A DNA stretch of 64,000 nucleotides from Mesomycoplasma ovipneumoniae. Its GTDB lineage: Bacteria > Bacillota_I > Bacilli_A > Mycoplasmatales > Metamycoplasmataceae. The notes beneath the pieces were generated by a model that saw only the letters and a program-made list of their open reading frames with translations, was not told the DNA's origin and ran no database searches. The stretch lies in the NCBI RefSeq assembly GCF_035918255.1, contig NZ_CP142136.1, positions 558,001-622,000 of the forward strand, in the 5' to 3' direction. Position 1 is the first letter of the stretch. Every line of letters starts with the position of its first letter. This document shows, in pieces, positions 1 to 9,613 of the stretch. The translations under genes were made by a program, and so were the position numbers.

Positions 1-15
1 GTTAATAGCTAAAAA

Positions 16-912
16 TTAGGCAGCTTTTTGTTTTGCTTGGAGAAATTCTTCAAATGAGAGTGATTTTTGGCGTTTTGTTGTCAGTTTTCCGTTATTTATT
101 TTGATAATTAAATCGGCCAAAGGTTCCATTTGGGGATCGTGAGAAACCATGACAATTGTTGTTTTATATTTTTTATTGATATATTTAAGAATTCTTAAAA
201 CAATATTTGTGTTATTTTCATCAAGAGCACCAGTTGGCTCGTCGGCAAAAATTATTTTTGCGTTTTTCACAAGCGCTCTTAATATTGAAATTCGCTGTTG
301 TTGACCACCGGACATTTGTGATGGAAATTTAAATTTTATATCATCTAGTTCAAATTCAGAAAATAAATCCTGGATGTCTAAAAGTTTTGTTTTATCACCT
401 TGAAGATAAGCGCCAACTTGAACATTATCATATCCATTTATATTTCCTAGAAGATTATATGATTGAAAAATAAATGAAACTTTTTGACGACGGAATTTTG
501 TAAGCTCTGAATTTTTAAGATAGGCTAAATTAACAGAATCAACAATTATATCACCTTCAGTTGCCCTATCAAGACCTGACATTAAATTCAATATTGTTGA
601 CTTTCCTGATCCGGATTTACCATTTAAAATAGCAAAATCACCCTCGGCGATACTAAAACTAATATCTGCAAAAACTTTTGTAACAACAGAGCCAAAAAGA
701 TAATATTTTGATACGTTTTTAAAATCTATTATCGAACCAGGTAAGTTAGCATCTTGAATTTTACCAACTTTAACTCGTGGAGTATCATTTGCTCAGCGAA
801 TTAATTTTAATTGCTTTGCTGATAAATTTTCTGACTCAGTTTCTTTAATTATTTTTAAGGCTTTTGTTTGTCTTTCGACTTTTTTTGCCTTTGAAAAAAA
901 ACTTAATGACAT
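16..912 (-). CDS. ABC transporter ATP-binding protein (MacB/LolD type)
   Basis: A 298-aa ATPase subunit that would power a membrane permease encoded beyond the window. Visible motifs: Walker A GKSGSGKST at about residues 98-106, Q-loop FQSYN near 149, signature MSGGQQQR at 200-207, Walker B with IIFADEPTGALD at about 221-231, and H-loop SHD near 257. The FQSYNLL and ADEPTGALD wording is typical of the MacB/LolD/FtsE class that exports lipoproteins or peptides. The start at 912 is preceded by AGGAG. An internal UGA Trp near 794 would hide the N-terminus under the standard code. About 60 residues precede the ABC fold (a Lys-rich head, then SAKQLKLIRWANDTPRVKVG), longer than a minimal LolD. The substrate is unknown. 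Confidence 0.9.
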
Positions 913-1285
913 ATTTACTCCTGTATTGCTAGTTCAACTAGTTTTTATAATATAATTTAATGTAATTTAACTTTTACATTAAAGGCTAAATTATAATACA
1001 AAAGTTAAATTTTAAAATATTTTTTAAAATTTAATGCAAAAAAATAACTGCTATTGAACTAAAATAAAAAAAGAATTTTACAAAAGTAAAAAACAAGGCA
1101 TGCCAGGAATAAAACTAATTTCAATTCTTAATCTGTTTAATTCTTAATCTGGCAGGATAATTAAATGTAGTTGTTATATCAGAACATTTAAAATTTACTA
1201 ATAATTTTTTTTTCTTTTTTTAATTGTTTTTTAAGGTAAAATTTACTTAATTAAAATAAGAAATAAAAACAAAATGGAGGCAAAA
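913..1285. promoter_or_regulatory. divergent intergenic region with azoR-side promoter
   Basis: No gene seen. It lies between the leftward ABC gene and the rightward AzoR-like genes. On the plus strand a T-rich stretch (about 1204-1233) precedes GGTAAAATTT at about 1235-1244, the same GGTAAAATT arrangement seen before the adhesin operon at 16323, and a likely -10. A 13-bp direct repeat AATTCTTAATCTG (about 1123 and 1139) and an inverted TGCCAG/CTGGCA pair (about 1100 and 1150) could be an operator, but no partner regulator is evident. Confidence 0.4.
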
Positions 1286-1870
1286 ATGGCAGAGGTCTTA
1301 TATATAAAGTCACATTTAAATCAAAATTCAACTTCTAATAATGTTGCAAAACTTTTTATTGAACATTATAAAGAGCAAAATCCTAATGCAACTATTAATG
1401 AATTTGATCTTAACGATTATAAAGTCGGACAAGTTTCCCTAAATTCAGAAAATTTTTCAAGCTTTTGAAAAGAAGTTGATGCTGATTTTTGAATTGAAAA
1501 ACTAAAACAAGCCAAAAAAGTAATTATTTCATCACCGATAATAAATTGAGGCTATTCAGCCCAAATTAAAAATTTTTTCGATGCAGTTTGTCTTGCTGAT
1601 CGTACATTTTCTTATAAATATTCAAAAAAAGGTGGAGCAATTGGTCTTCTTGATAATATTGAAAATGTCCAAATTATATTAAGTTCACATTCAAAACAAG
1701 AAGAACTACCAAGTCCAAATCCAGCTGAGACAATCATTGGTACTTTTAATTTTCTTGGTGCTAAAAAAATTAATAATCCGCTTATTATTGAACAGTCTTA
1801 TAAATATAAAGAAAATGGTTTTGATGAGAGTCTCGTAAAACAAATCAAAGAAACAGCTAAAAGTTTTTAA
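1286..1870 (+). CDS. FMN-dependent NAD(P)H:quinone/azo reductase-like flavoprotein (AzoR/AcpD family), copy 1
   Basis: A 194-aa flavodoxin-fold protein. AzoR enzymes bind FMN and reduce quinones or azo compounds with NAD(P)H; older annotations say acyl-carrier-protein phosphodiesterase. The family signature is the segment SSPIINWGYSAQIKNFFDAV followed by a TFSY element. The start at 1286 is chosen over the in-frame ATG at 1274 because that codon overlaps the GGAGG ribosome site at 1276-1280. Several UGA Trp codons are read through. A second family member follows 22 bp downstream; the two are only moderately alike, so this is an old duplication. The physiological substrate is not evident. Confidence 0.85.
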
Positions 1871-1892
1871 AAAAAATAAAAATAGGAAAATT

Positions 1893-2498
1893 ATGAATAT
1901 TCTAGTTTTAAAGTCATCAGTTAATGAAAAAAAAGGATCATATTCTTCAACTCTTTCAGATCTTTTTGTTAAATTTTACCGTGAATTTAATCCTCAGGAT
2001 CAAATTGAAGTTCTTGATCTAAATAAATTCGATATCGCTAACATTAATTTAACAGAAAAAAATTTTGAAGATGGTAGTTTTTACCAAAATGCACAAACAG
2101 AGTTTTGAATTGATAAATTAAAAAAAGTAGATAAAGTTGTTTTTTCAACTTCAATGACAAATTTTAACTATTCAGCCACAACCAAAAACTTTTTTGATGC
2201 AATTACAATCCCAAATCAAACCTTTAGTCTTAACAAAGAAACTGGCGAATATCACGGATTATTAGATAATATCAAAAATGTACAAATTCTTACAGCCCAA
2301 GGAGCCCCAATTGGTTGATATCCATTTGGAAATCATACTGCCTTAATTAAACAAATTTTTGAATTTTTAGGCGCTAAAATTGTCTCAAGCCCTTTTGTTC
2401 TTGCGGGAACAAAAGTAGCGCCGGCAAATCAACTATCAATTAGCGATTTTGTTGAACAGCATCGCGATGAAATTAAAAAATTAGCGCAAAATTTTTAA
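1893..2498 (+). CDS. FMN-dependent NAD(P)H:quinone/azo reductase-like flavoprotein (AzoR/AcpD family), copy 2
   Basis: A 201-aa paralogue of the preceding gene in the same apparent operon. It has the flavodoxin-like start MNILVLKSSV, the central segment STSMTNFNYSATTKNFFDAI that matches the AzoR flavin/dimer region, and a LTAQGAPIGWYPFGNHT segment resembling the AzoR loop before the last helix. A weak AGGAAA precedes the ATG. Trp is encoded by UGA. Likely a cytosolic oxidoreductase; the exact reaction is inferred from family only. Confidence 0.85.
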
Positions 2499-2556
2499 AA
2501 TATAGAAAAACAAGTATAATTTTATAATTGATTTAAAAAAAATTATAAGGACTAAC

Positions 2557-2781
2557 ATGAAAAAAAATATCCATCCTGTTCAACACGATTTAGCTCTAAC
2601 TTGTTCAACTTGTAATTCAGAATTTACTATCAAAACAGTAGTTGATAAATTTACAATTGATATTTGTTCTGGTTGTCATCCTCAGTTTACTGGTGATAGA
2701 TCACTTAGTCGAACCACCGGAAGAATTGAAAGATTTCGTCGAATGGCGGCAAAAGCGCAAAAAAATCCTACAAAAAAATAG
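2557..2781 (+). CDS. rpmE: 50S ribosomal protein L31
   Basis: A 74-aa large-subunit ribosomal protein. It has the zinc-binding (C+) form: CSTC near residues 16-19 and CSGCH near 37-41, followed by HPQFTGD, the usual L31 motif. The C-terminal half is basic (GRIERFRRMAAKAQK), as expected for rRNA contact. An AAGGA site sits just upstream of the ATG. It is followed after 15 bp by the Dps-like gene and then the pseudouridine synthase gene, so they are probably co-transcribed. Confidence 0.95.
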   Translation: MKKNIHPVQHDLALTCSTCNSEFTIKTVVDKFTIDICSGCHPQFTGDRSLSRTTGRIERFRRMAAKAQKNPTKK

Positions 2782-2796
2782 TTAATAATTTTAAAT

Positions 2797-3234
2797 ATGA
2801 TTACAAAATTAAATAAATTACAAGCAAATCTGACTGTTTTGTATACTAATTTGAAAAATTTTCATTGAAACCTACAAGATGTAGATTTTTTAGTTATTCA
2901 TAAATATACAGACAAATTAGCACAAAAAACAATTGAATTTATTGACCAAGTAGCTGAAAAAATCCGTTCATTAGGTCAAGTTGCAATTTCAAGTTTTGAT
3001 GAAATTAGTCAAAATTCAGATTTAGAAATATTTAATTCAAAAATTTGAACTTCTGATATAGTTCTTGAAAAAATTGGCAAACAAATCAAGCTAATTCTTG
3101 AAGTTTGCAAAAATATCCAACAAGACGAGTCAAATTTTGAAATTCAACATTTAATTTTCCCATTAATTGATGAACTTGTTCTTTACTATCATAAAGAACT
3201 TTGAATAATTCATGCACAAAAATCAAATAATTAA
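2797..3234 (+). CDS. Dps-like ferritin-superfamily protein
   Basis: A 145-aa protein. The segment [27 protein letters not shown] closely follows the Dps N-terminal helix pattern (NFHWN...F...H), which supplies ferroxidase-centre His residues at subunit interfaces. Dps proteins form 12-mers that oxidise and store iron and protect DNA. This one lacks a long Lys-rich DNA-binding tail. It needs UGA as Trp (for example in NFHWN), so it is easily missed under the standard code. It starts 15 bp after rpmE without a clear Shine-Dalgarno site, suggesting translational coupling, and overlaps the next gene by 23 bp. Confidence 0.75.
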
Positions 3235-4126
3235 TCTTATTTATGATTCAGAACCGATAAGAATTGATGTTTTAGTTGCTAAATTAACTAATTCTTCACG
3301 GGCTATTGCTCAAAATTTAATTTTAAATAAAAAAGTATTAATTGATAATATTGCAACTTCTAAAAAAAATTTACTTGTAAAATCAGGACAATCTATTATG
3401 ATCATAAATGATTATATAAGTCCACAACCATCATTAAAAGCTGCTAAAATTGATTTTGAAATTATTTTTGAAGATGAAGATATTCTTTTAATCAATAAAC
3501 CAAAAAATTTGGTGGTTCATCCTGGCGTTGGCAATTGAGACGGAACACTTGTAAATGGAGTTATTAATTTTTTAAAAAATAATCTCAGTGATCTTGATAA
3601 AGTTCGACCAGGAATTATACATCGACTTGATAAAGATACAAGCGGTCTTATTTTAGTAGCTAAAAATGCAAAATCACATTCATATTTTGCCGATCAATTG
3701 GCAAAAAGAGAAATTCAAAGATTTTATAAAGCAATAGTAGTAGGAAAAATACCTCATAAATTTATTAAAATAAATTTGCCAATTGCTCGTGATTCTAAAA
3801 ACCCCTTAAAAAAGGCAGTTAGTTATTTTAATTCCAAACAAGCAATAACTAATGTTGAATTAATTAAGCATTTTGTTTACAAAAACCAAAATTTTAGCCT
3901 AATAAAATGCCAACTTGAGACTGGTAGAACTCACCAAATTCGCTTACATCTTGCTCATATAGGTTTTCCAGTTTATGGTGATCCAATTTATGGAACTAAA
4001 GTTGATAATTTAGGCCAAAGATTACATGCATACAAATTAATTTTTAGACATATTGACGGAAAAGAACTTGAATTTAGCACTGATCTACCAAAGGAATTTA
4101 TGATCGCCTTTAATCAAAAAATCTAA
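3212..4126 (+). CDS. RluD-family rRNA pseudouridine synthase
   Basis: A 304-aa enzyme that isomerises uridines in 23S rRNA. It has an N-terminal S4-like RNA-binding stretch (about residues 15-70), then the catalytic domain with INKPKNLVVHPG, the invariant HRLDKDTSGL motif (Asp nucleophile), and the C-terminal GRTHQIRLHLAHIGFPVYGD block typical of RluC/RluD. One UGA Trp is read through near 3536. The start overlaps the Dps-like gene by 23 bp. RluD is the best fit; the modified positions cannot be read from sequence. Confidence 0.92.
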
Positions 4127-4147
4127 AATTTTATTGTTTTAGATTTT
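4117..4147 (+). terminator. intrinsic terminator after the rluD-like gene
   Basis: AAAAAATCTAAAA and TTTTAGATTTTTT form a stem around a short loop, ending in a T run, directly at the stop codon. The stem overlaps the last codons. Confidence 0.75.
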
Positions 4148-4261
4148 TTGATTAAAAAAGAAACAAAGAAAAAATTTTTCCCGAGTTTCCCAGTTTGATG
4201 AGATAATCTTAAAAAAGTGTCCTGGTTTATTTAGGCACTTTTTTTACTTAAAAAGCAAAAT

Positions 4262-4560
4262 TATAAAAAAATACAACTACTATTTAAACTCAATGCAAAT
4301 AGAAAACTCATTTTTATTTACATTGAGCCTAAAAAAACATATGAAGTTTTGAAAGAACAATAATTAAAAGCCATAAATTTGTAGATTTCTAAACGGTCAA
4401 ATTTAAGGCATTCCATTATATTTAAAAACATAATGGAAAATTCGCATTTTCTGATTTTTTTATGGTAAAAACATAACTAATTCCTCCCTAATTCAATATC
4501 AAAATTTATTAATTCATTCTTAGTGAAGATTATTATAACATAGTTTTTTCTTAGACCAAA
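4262..4560. repeat. hairpin-rich intergenic repeat, copy 1
   Basis: A repeat of about 300 bp, also near 8965-9290, 14296-16000 (split by IS256) and 23505-23830. It has CTCAATGCAAAT/ATTTACATTGAG (4289-4327), then GCCATAAATTTG/CAAATTTAAGGC (about 4370-4409), and a third CCATTATATTT/AAACATAATGG pair. No open reading frame is conserved between copies, so it is structured non-coding or mobile sequence. Confidence 0.7.
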
Positions 4561-4614
4561 TATTTTTAAGTTAGTATATTAATTTCAGGCACATTCAAAA
4601 AAAGATGTGTCAAA

Positions 4615-5862
4615 ATGAAACAATACAAATTCACAATTGAAGACAAATTTAAATACATCAAAATTGCCGAATCTAAAGGATTGAAAAACGCAATTTTGCA
4701 ATTTGCAGAAGAATTTAGAGAAATTTATAAAAGCAAATCAAAAAGTAAAAAAGCACATAAAGAATGAATGTTGCATATATATGCTAATAATTTGATAAGA
4801 AATTGACAAAAAAAGTTTTATAATAATGATATGAAAAGTTTGATAAGTGTTCGTGGGAAAATCAAATCACCGCGTAAACCAAAAAGGAAATATACAATTA
4901 ACGATCTTTCTGAAAACGATCGTGAAATTTATCAAGAAATAATGGAGAATGTTCTTAGAAGATACGGGGTTGACCCCGCAATTGTTCTTGAGGAGCTCAA
5001 AAAGCGAAAGCAAGAACAAGAAAAAGATAAAAACAAAATCGAAAATTCCACTAGAATTTGTAGTGTTTTCAATATTAATCGCAGTTCGATTTATGAGAAA
5101 ATAAGGGTAAAAAAACCACCAAAGAAAATGATTTATGATGAAAAATTACTTGAGTGAATTCGTGAAAATTTCATTTTAAATTGAAAAGTTAAAGGGCGCG
5201 ACGTCCTATATAATATTTACAAAAATCAGGGAAATTATGTATCCACGTACGTGTTTCAAAAACACTACGAATTTTTAGGATTAAAATCACTAGCTTATAA
5301 AAGGCAAGGAAAAACAGCGCCAAAAGAGAAAAAGTTTACGCGAATTTGGACTGAAGATCATATCAAAGGTGAATTTAGCTCAGAAAATTTTGGTGAAAAA
5401 TGGTTTGCTGATATTAAATTTATCAAAATTAACAACGAATGATTTTACCTACACTCAATTATTGAAACAAAATCCAATTACCTGCTAAATTTTTCAATTT
5501 CTAAAACTAGATTTTCAGAAGAAACTATAAACTTAGTAAAAGAAACGATCAAAAAGTATAATATTAAACCAAAATTTTTCCATTCAGATCATGGTGTGGA
5601 ATATGCGAACTACAAATTTGCTAATTTTTTAAAGCAAAATGGTATCCAACAATCAATGTCACCAAAAGGAAATGCCCTTGCAAACCGCCCTATTGAATAT
5701 TTTTACGCAGTTTTTCAACGCGAATTGCTTAATATTGAGGGCCAAAATTTTGAAAATGTGGCTACCGCTTATCAAAAAATAAGTTCATTTATTGATTGGT
5801 ATAACAATGAAAGGCCTCAAAGTTGCTTATCATATAAAAGTCCAAGCTCTTATATAAGGTAA
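4615..5862 (+). CDS. IS3-family transposase (single ORF), IS copy A
   Basis: A 415-aa transposase, intact when UGA is Trp. The N-terminal part (about 1-170) is a basic helix-turn-helix and Lys-rich region. The C-terminal rve integrase core has D near 266 (WFADIKFI), D near 325 (HSDHG) and E near 361 (RPIEYFYAVFQRE); the last two are 35 residues apart, the usual DD(35)E spacing. It ends with WYNNERPQSCLSYKSP, an IS3/IS150 hallmark. The usual Asp in the DNAPIE motif is Ala here (NALANRPIE). No orfA/orfB frameshift is needed. Activity is plausible. Confidence 0.88.
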
Positions 5863-6155
5863 ATTATTTGTCCAAAATTTTTAAAATGAACATGCTAGAA
5901 AAAATTAACAAAAGTGGTGCAATCAAAATCATAGGTAAAAAACTAATTGTCTGAGATTTTTCTACTAATTTAAGACCAAATATTTTTTTTTTTTTTTTTA
6001 CAAAAGGTTAATTTTAAAATAATAAAAATTAAGAGTTTAGGTCAAAAAACATGGATTTACCGGTATTTTTTCATATTTATATTCATTAAAAAGTGAATTT
6101 TTGGCATCAAACTGGGAAACTCAGAAAAAAAGAAACAAAGAAAAAAATTTATAGC

Positions 6156-6197
6156 AAAAATTTACTATATAATAAGAGTATATAGTAAATTTTTTTA
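6156..6197 (+). promoter_or_regulatory. palindromic leader/promoter of the 6220 gene
   Basis: AAAAATTTACTATATA (6156-6171) pairs with TATATAGTAAATTTTTT (about 6179-6195) across a short loop. The T tail gives it terminator shape. The loop side contains TATAAT (6168-6173), a good -10. It may be an operator laid over the promoter or an attenuator. A strong GAGGTG site follows at about 6210. Confidence 0.5.
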
Positions 6198-6219
6198 CTT
6201 CAAACAAACGAGGTGATTT

Positions 6220-7236
6220 ATGAAAATAAATAACAAAAAAATTAAAAAAATTTTTGGACTAAGGCCATGAACCAATTTAATTTTTGCTAGTTTATTAATT
6301 AGTGTTCCGGTAATTTCAGTTATTTCCCAGAAAAATTGGTTTCAAAAAGATTCAACAAGTTTGAGTTATAATGAAGAATTTAACAATTTTTTAGATTCAG
6401 AAGCTAATAACGTTATCAGCCAATTAGAACAAAATTCTACCGTGAATTTTTTAAATGTTCAAGATGTTGAACAAGAAGCTCGAAAAATTCGTAATCTAGG
6501 TAGATTTAAAAAAGATTTCAATAATTTTATTAATAAAGTAAAAGCAAATCCAAGAGCAGATCTTGAAAGACTTGCAAAAGACACTTTAGCTAAAAAAGGT
6601 ATTAATTTTGACAAATTAAAAAAACAATATCAACATAAAGTGAAAATGCCATCAGTATCATTTGAATACAAATACAAACCACAATTTCGAAGAGCAATGG
6701 GCAATGTTCCATTCCCTTGAGATCCTAGACAAATAAGTTTTCGTAGAGTTCCAACATCAGGAATTCCACAAAACGATGAATCATATAATAGATATTCAGC
6801 TGGAGTTTGGAGATCACATGTTAAAACTGCTTCATTTGCAGCAATAAATTTCGGACTTGCTGTGGCTTACGGTTTTGCACTTAATTTTGTAGCAGCTGTT
6901 TCTGCAGGTGCAGCAGGGTCAATGCTTAGCTATCTTTCAGCAAAATACAAAGAACTTTATGATCAACTACAAAAAGCTCCTTTTGATATTAGAGATAAAA
7001 TCAAAGGGCAAATGGCAAGTCAGGCAAATGCAATCGGTATTGCAGGAAGCGTTAACAAATGACTTCGAGGAGTTTTGACGCTAGCAAATAGTGTTAGAAA
7101 AGCACAAACAACTGTTAGACCAGCGCTTTTAGCTTCAAGCGTACTTTCAAATGCTGGCGCTATTATTTCATTAATCGATCTAACTCAAGGACTCATTAGC
7201 GAACTTATAGACCGTCTAGTGATTATTGATAGTTAA
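6220..7236 (+). CDS. membrane-associated protein of unknown function
   Basis: I do not recognise this gene. It encodes 338 aa. Residues about 17-35 (TNLIFASLLISVPVISVIS) form an N-terminal hydrophobic anchor with no lipobox Cys. Residues about 45-150 are charged and helical with an RKIRNLGRFKKDFNNFINKV segment. A Gly/Ala-rich hydrophobic segment follows at about 200-232 (AAINFGLAVAYGFALNFVAA), and another at the C-terminus (LLASSVLSNAGAIISLIDL). The pattern suggests a surface or membrane-inserted protein. It has its own promoter-like palindrome and ends in a bidirectional terminator facing the tRNA genes. UGA Trp codons are present. Confidence 0.8.
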
Positions 7237-7272
7237 TTTGAAATTTTTAGAAAATAGTAAGTAAAAAATCTA

Positions 7273-7318
7273 TTTAAATTTAAAAAACCACTTTTTTAAG
7301 TGGTTTTTTAAATTTAAA
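7273..7318. terminator. bidirectional intrinsic terminator
   Basis: AAATTTAAAAAACCACTT and AAGTGGTTTTTTAAATTT form a near-perfect stem around a T-rich loop, with A and T runs on both sides. It can end the 6220 gene on plus and the tRNA pair on minus. Confidence 0.85.
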
Positions 7319-7326
7319 TTAATATA

Positions 7327-7411
7327 TGGTGCTCTCGACAAGACTTGAACTTGCACCCGTTTCCGGATTAGAACCTCAATCTAACGTGTATACCAATTTC
7401 ACCACGAGAGC
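7327..7411 (-). tRNA. tRNA-Leu (anticodon GAG)
   Basis: The acceptor stem GCTCTCG/CGAGAGC is followed by discriminator A and an encoded CCA (7327-7329). The anticodon arm TTAGA-TTGAGGT-TCTAA gives GAG, reading CUU/CUC leucine codons. The T arm has GTTCAAGTC, and a variable arm of class II type is present. It lies 5 bp downstream of tRNA-Ser. Confidence 0.93.
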
Positions 7412-7416
7412 TTATA

Positions 7417-7509
7417 TGGCGGATCAGACAGGATTTGAACCTGCGCGGGTTTTTTTGAACCCCTAATACGTTTCCAACATATCCTCTTAAGCCTCTTGAG
7501 TACTGATCC
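7417..7509 (-). tRNA. tRNA-Ser (anticodon GGA)
   Basis: The acceptor stem GGATCAG/CTGATCC is followed by discriminator G and an encoded CCA. The anticodon arm ATATG-TTGGAAA-CGTAT gives GGA, reading UCU/UCC. A long class II variable arm (GGGGTT..AACCC) and a T arm with GTTCAAATC are visible. It is co-transcribed with the downstream tRNA-Leu. Confidence 0.93.
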
Positions 7510-7871
7510 AAAGTAAAATAAGATTTAACACTATAATTATACAACAAAAAAGGATTATTATTAATTTAGATTTAAATTTTTAAACTTCTAAATTAACGCA
7601 AAAAAGTTCTAAAGAATGGCTCCCAAGAATAAATGATTAGCAAAGGGTTAAGTTTTGAAAGAACTAAAATTAAAAATTCATTAATGATTTTTTCTTATTA
7701 ATGATAATTATAGCACAAAAAACTTTTTTAGTGAAAAATTTTGAAGTCTAATAAAATTTGTGAACTATGTTGATTTTCATTATCATAAAACTAAAGAATA
7801 AATAAAAACTAATTGTCTGAGTTTTTTTTGCTATTTAAGTTTTATAGAAGTTTGGTATAGTAAAACATTGA
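7510..7871. other. gene-free spacer with a mobile-element relic
   Basis: No gene seen. About 7730-7830 matches, in reverse orientation, the flank at about 48180-48290 (both carry the ACTA(A/G)TTGTCTGA, CAACATAGT and TTTTATTAGACTTC-like strings). It is therefore a decayed end of the type 1 TIR family. The upstream part would hold the promoter of the tRNA pair, which I cannot place confidently. Confidence 0.5.
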
Positions 7872-8651
7872 CTAATTTTTAAGTAAATTAATAATTTGCA
7901 TTATTAAATAAATAAAAGCAATCCGGGCTGATGTATGCTTTTCAAGAACGTCCTCATTTTTGAAAGTTAAGAAACTAATTGAGGATTGCTTGAATAAATT
8001 ACTTTCATAATTTGAAGTAAAGGAAATAATATTACAGTTTTTAGATTTCATTTTTTGGACCAATCGATCTATCTCTAAATGCATACCAGAAAAACTAAAA
8101 AAAATGCAAACACTAGAATCAGCAGATTTTTCTACTCATTTCTCCTGAACTTCAAAGTCATAATGATAATCAACATAATATTGTAATTTTGATAAATAAT
8201 TAGCAAAAATCTGAATTATTTCTAAATTTGATCCTTTACCAAAAAACATAATATGCCGCACCTTCTTTAGTAAAGCAACAAAATTTATAATAGAATCATG
8301 GTTTATCTTATAAAGATTATCGAGATTTTTGCTAATAAGAGAATGATATAGGCTAACTGTTGTATTTTTGTTGGCAATTTTGTTGTTTGAAAAACGGTTT
8401 TTTTGAATTTGCATATAAGAATAATTACGATCAAGCGCTGGTAATAAATCTTTTAGACCTTTAAAACCCAACTTTTTACAAAACTTTATCACAGAAGCTG
8501 TTGAGCAATTAGCATTTTCAGCAATTATACTTAATTTTAAAGTCATAATTTTGGTGATATTTGAAATCAAAAATTTAGCAATTTCCTTATCAATAAAATT
8601 ATGATTTTGCTTAGAAAACCACAATAAATCATTCATCAAATTACTATCCAT
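7872..8651 (-). CDS. MurR/RpiR-family transcriptional regulator
   Basis: A 259-aa regulator. The N-terminal helix-turn-helix (about 25-75) includes IAENANCSTASVIKFCKKLGFKGLKDL, the RpiR recognition pattern. A SIS sugar-phosphate isomerase fold follows (about 120-255) with IMFFGKGSNLEIIQIFANYL and VCIFFSFSGM, the phosphosugar-binding strand and loop. RpiR proteins sense a phosphosugar. It is divergent from the mannitol PTS operon, so it is the likely mtl regulator, although almost 1 kb containing a repeat lies between them. One internal UGA Trp. Confidence 0.85.
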
Positions 8652-9613
8652 TTTATAAAATTATACAATATAACAATTTATTATAGTAACATAAAATAGT
8701 ATTAACGCGTAAAGCGATAACCTATAAAATTTGTGTTCAAAGACTTTTTAAAAAAGTAATTTTGATTACAAATTTTGCTAGTATACGTTTTTTGATAGTT
8801 TTTGTAGAATTTTTCATACCATTAATATAGATTTTTAGTGTAGAGCAAAATGTTAGATATTTTTACACTACTATCGAATTTAGCAAAAAATATGAAATAT
8901 TTAAACGACCTTTTTTAGTTAAAACACAGGCAAAAATCAATTTATGGATAAAATAATAGAAATCATAAAAAAATACAACTACTATTTAAACTCAATGTAA
9001 ATAGAAAACTCGTTTTTATTTACATTGAGCCTAAAAAAATATGTGAAGTTTTGAAAGAGCCATAACTAAAAGCCATAAATTTATAGATTTCTAAACGGTT
9101 AAATTTATGGCATTCCATCATATTGAAAAATATAATGGATAATTCGCATTTTCTGATTTTTTTAGACAAAAAACATAACTAATTCCCCCTTAATTCAATA
9201 TCAAAATTTATTAATTATTCTTAATTGATATTAATTATAACACAACTTTATTTTAAACCAAACATTTTTTTTTTTTTTTTGTAAAAGGTTAATTTCAAAA
9301 CTATAAAAATTAAGGTTTTAGCGTCAAAAAACACGGATTTACCGGTATTTTTGCGTATTTATATTCGCTAAAAAGTGAATTTTTGCCATAAGCGGGGAAA
9401 GTCAGGAGTTTTTTATATTTAAAAGCAACAGTAATTTTTGTTTTAATTTGTAAACTTAATTTTAAAGTACTGAAAAATTGGCAGGCTAATTTTAAAATTA
9501 GGTTTGGTATAGAAAATACCAACTAATTTTGGAGAATATTAAATATTCCCTTTTTGAAGGTTAATCAAATTATTAATCAAATTGACATATACTCTAAATA
9601 TTAAGGAGATTTT
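8652..9613. other. RpiR-mtlA intergenic region invaded by repeats
   Basis: No gene supported; a 70-codon minus frame at 9310-9522 lies in repeat sequence. About 8652-8960 carries the RpiR-side promoter region. About 8965-9290 is hairpin repeat copy 2. About 9260-9406 is a degenerate right shell end (poly-T run, CACGGATTTACCGGTATTTTTG, then a decayed TIR AAGCGGGGAAAGTCAGGA). 9541-9613 holds direct TTAATCAAATTA repeats, TTGACA at 9582 and AAGGAG before mtlA. Confidence 0.6.
8965..9290. repeat. hairpin-rich intergenic repeat, copy 2
   Basis: Same family as 4262-4560. CTCAATGTAAAT/ATTTACATTGAG (8991-9029) and GCCATAAATTTA/TAAATTTATGGC are perfect arms here. It ends in a poly-T run (about 9267-9280). 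Confidence 0.7.

Larger units (their letters stand above)
4180..6124. mobile_element. TIR-bounded mobile element (type 1 TIR) carrying an IS3-type transposase
   Basis: The left end CCCGAGTTTCCCAGTTTGA and right end TCAAACTGGGAAACTCAG are inverted repeats. Outside them lie near-identical direct repeats of about 26 bp (4154-4179 and 6125-6150, sharing GAAACAAAG), which look like a long target duplication. Inside: an intrinsic terminator (4213-4245), a hairpin-rich repeat (about 4262-4560), an IS3-type transposase, a poly-T run, and the other shell end with the TTCACTTTTTAGTGAA-type hairpin. The shell ends recur at 12604, 16128, 23089, 48032, 53676, 54070 and 54872. The contained transposase is of another class, so it probably inserted into the shell. 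The shell's own transposase is not in this window. Confidence 0.75.

Noticed and set aside
1274-1285. Upstream ATG giving a longer AzoR-like protein (MEAKMAEV)
   Set aside because: This ATG overlaps the GGAGG that serves the ATG at 1286.
4615-5862. The IS3-type transposase as the mover of the CCCGAG TIR family
   Set aside because: The miniature elements and cassette share only the outer TIRs, and the flanking duplications (12, ~26, ~75 bp) do not fit IS3's 3-5 bp.
9310-9522. 70-codon minus-strand frame before mtlA
   Set aside because: It lies in the degenerate shell repeat, is not conserved in the other copies and has no ribosome site.
9582-9587. TTGACA as the -35 of the mtl operon
   Set aside because: A -10 at normal spacing would fall on the ribosome-binding site at about 9604; more likely chance or part of the TTAATCAAATTA repeats.
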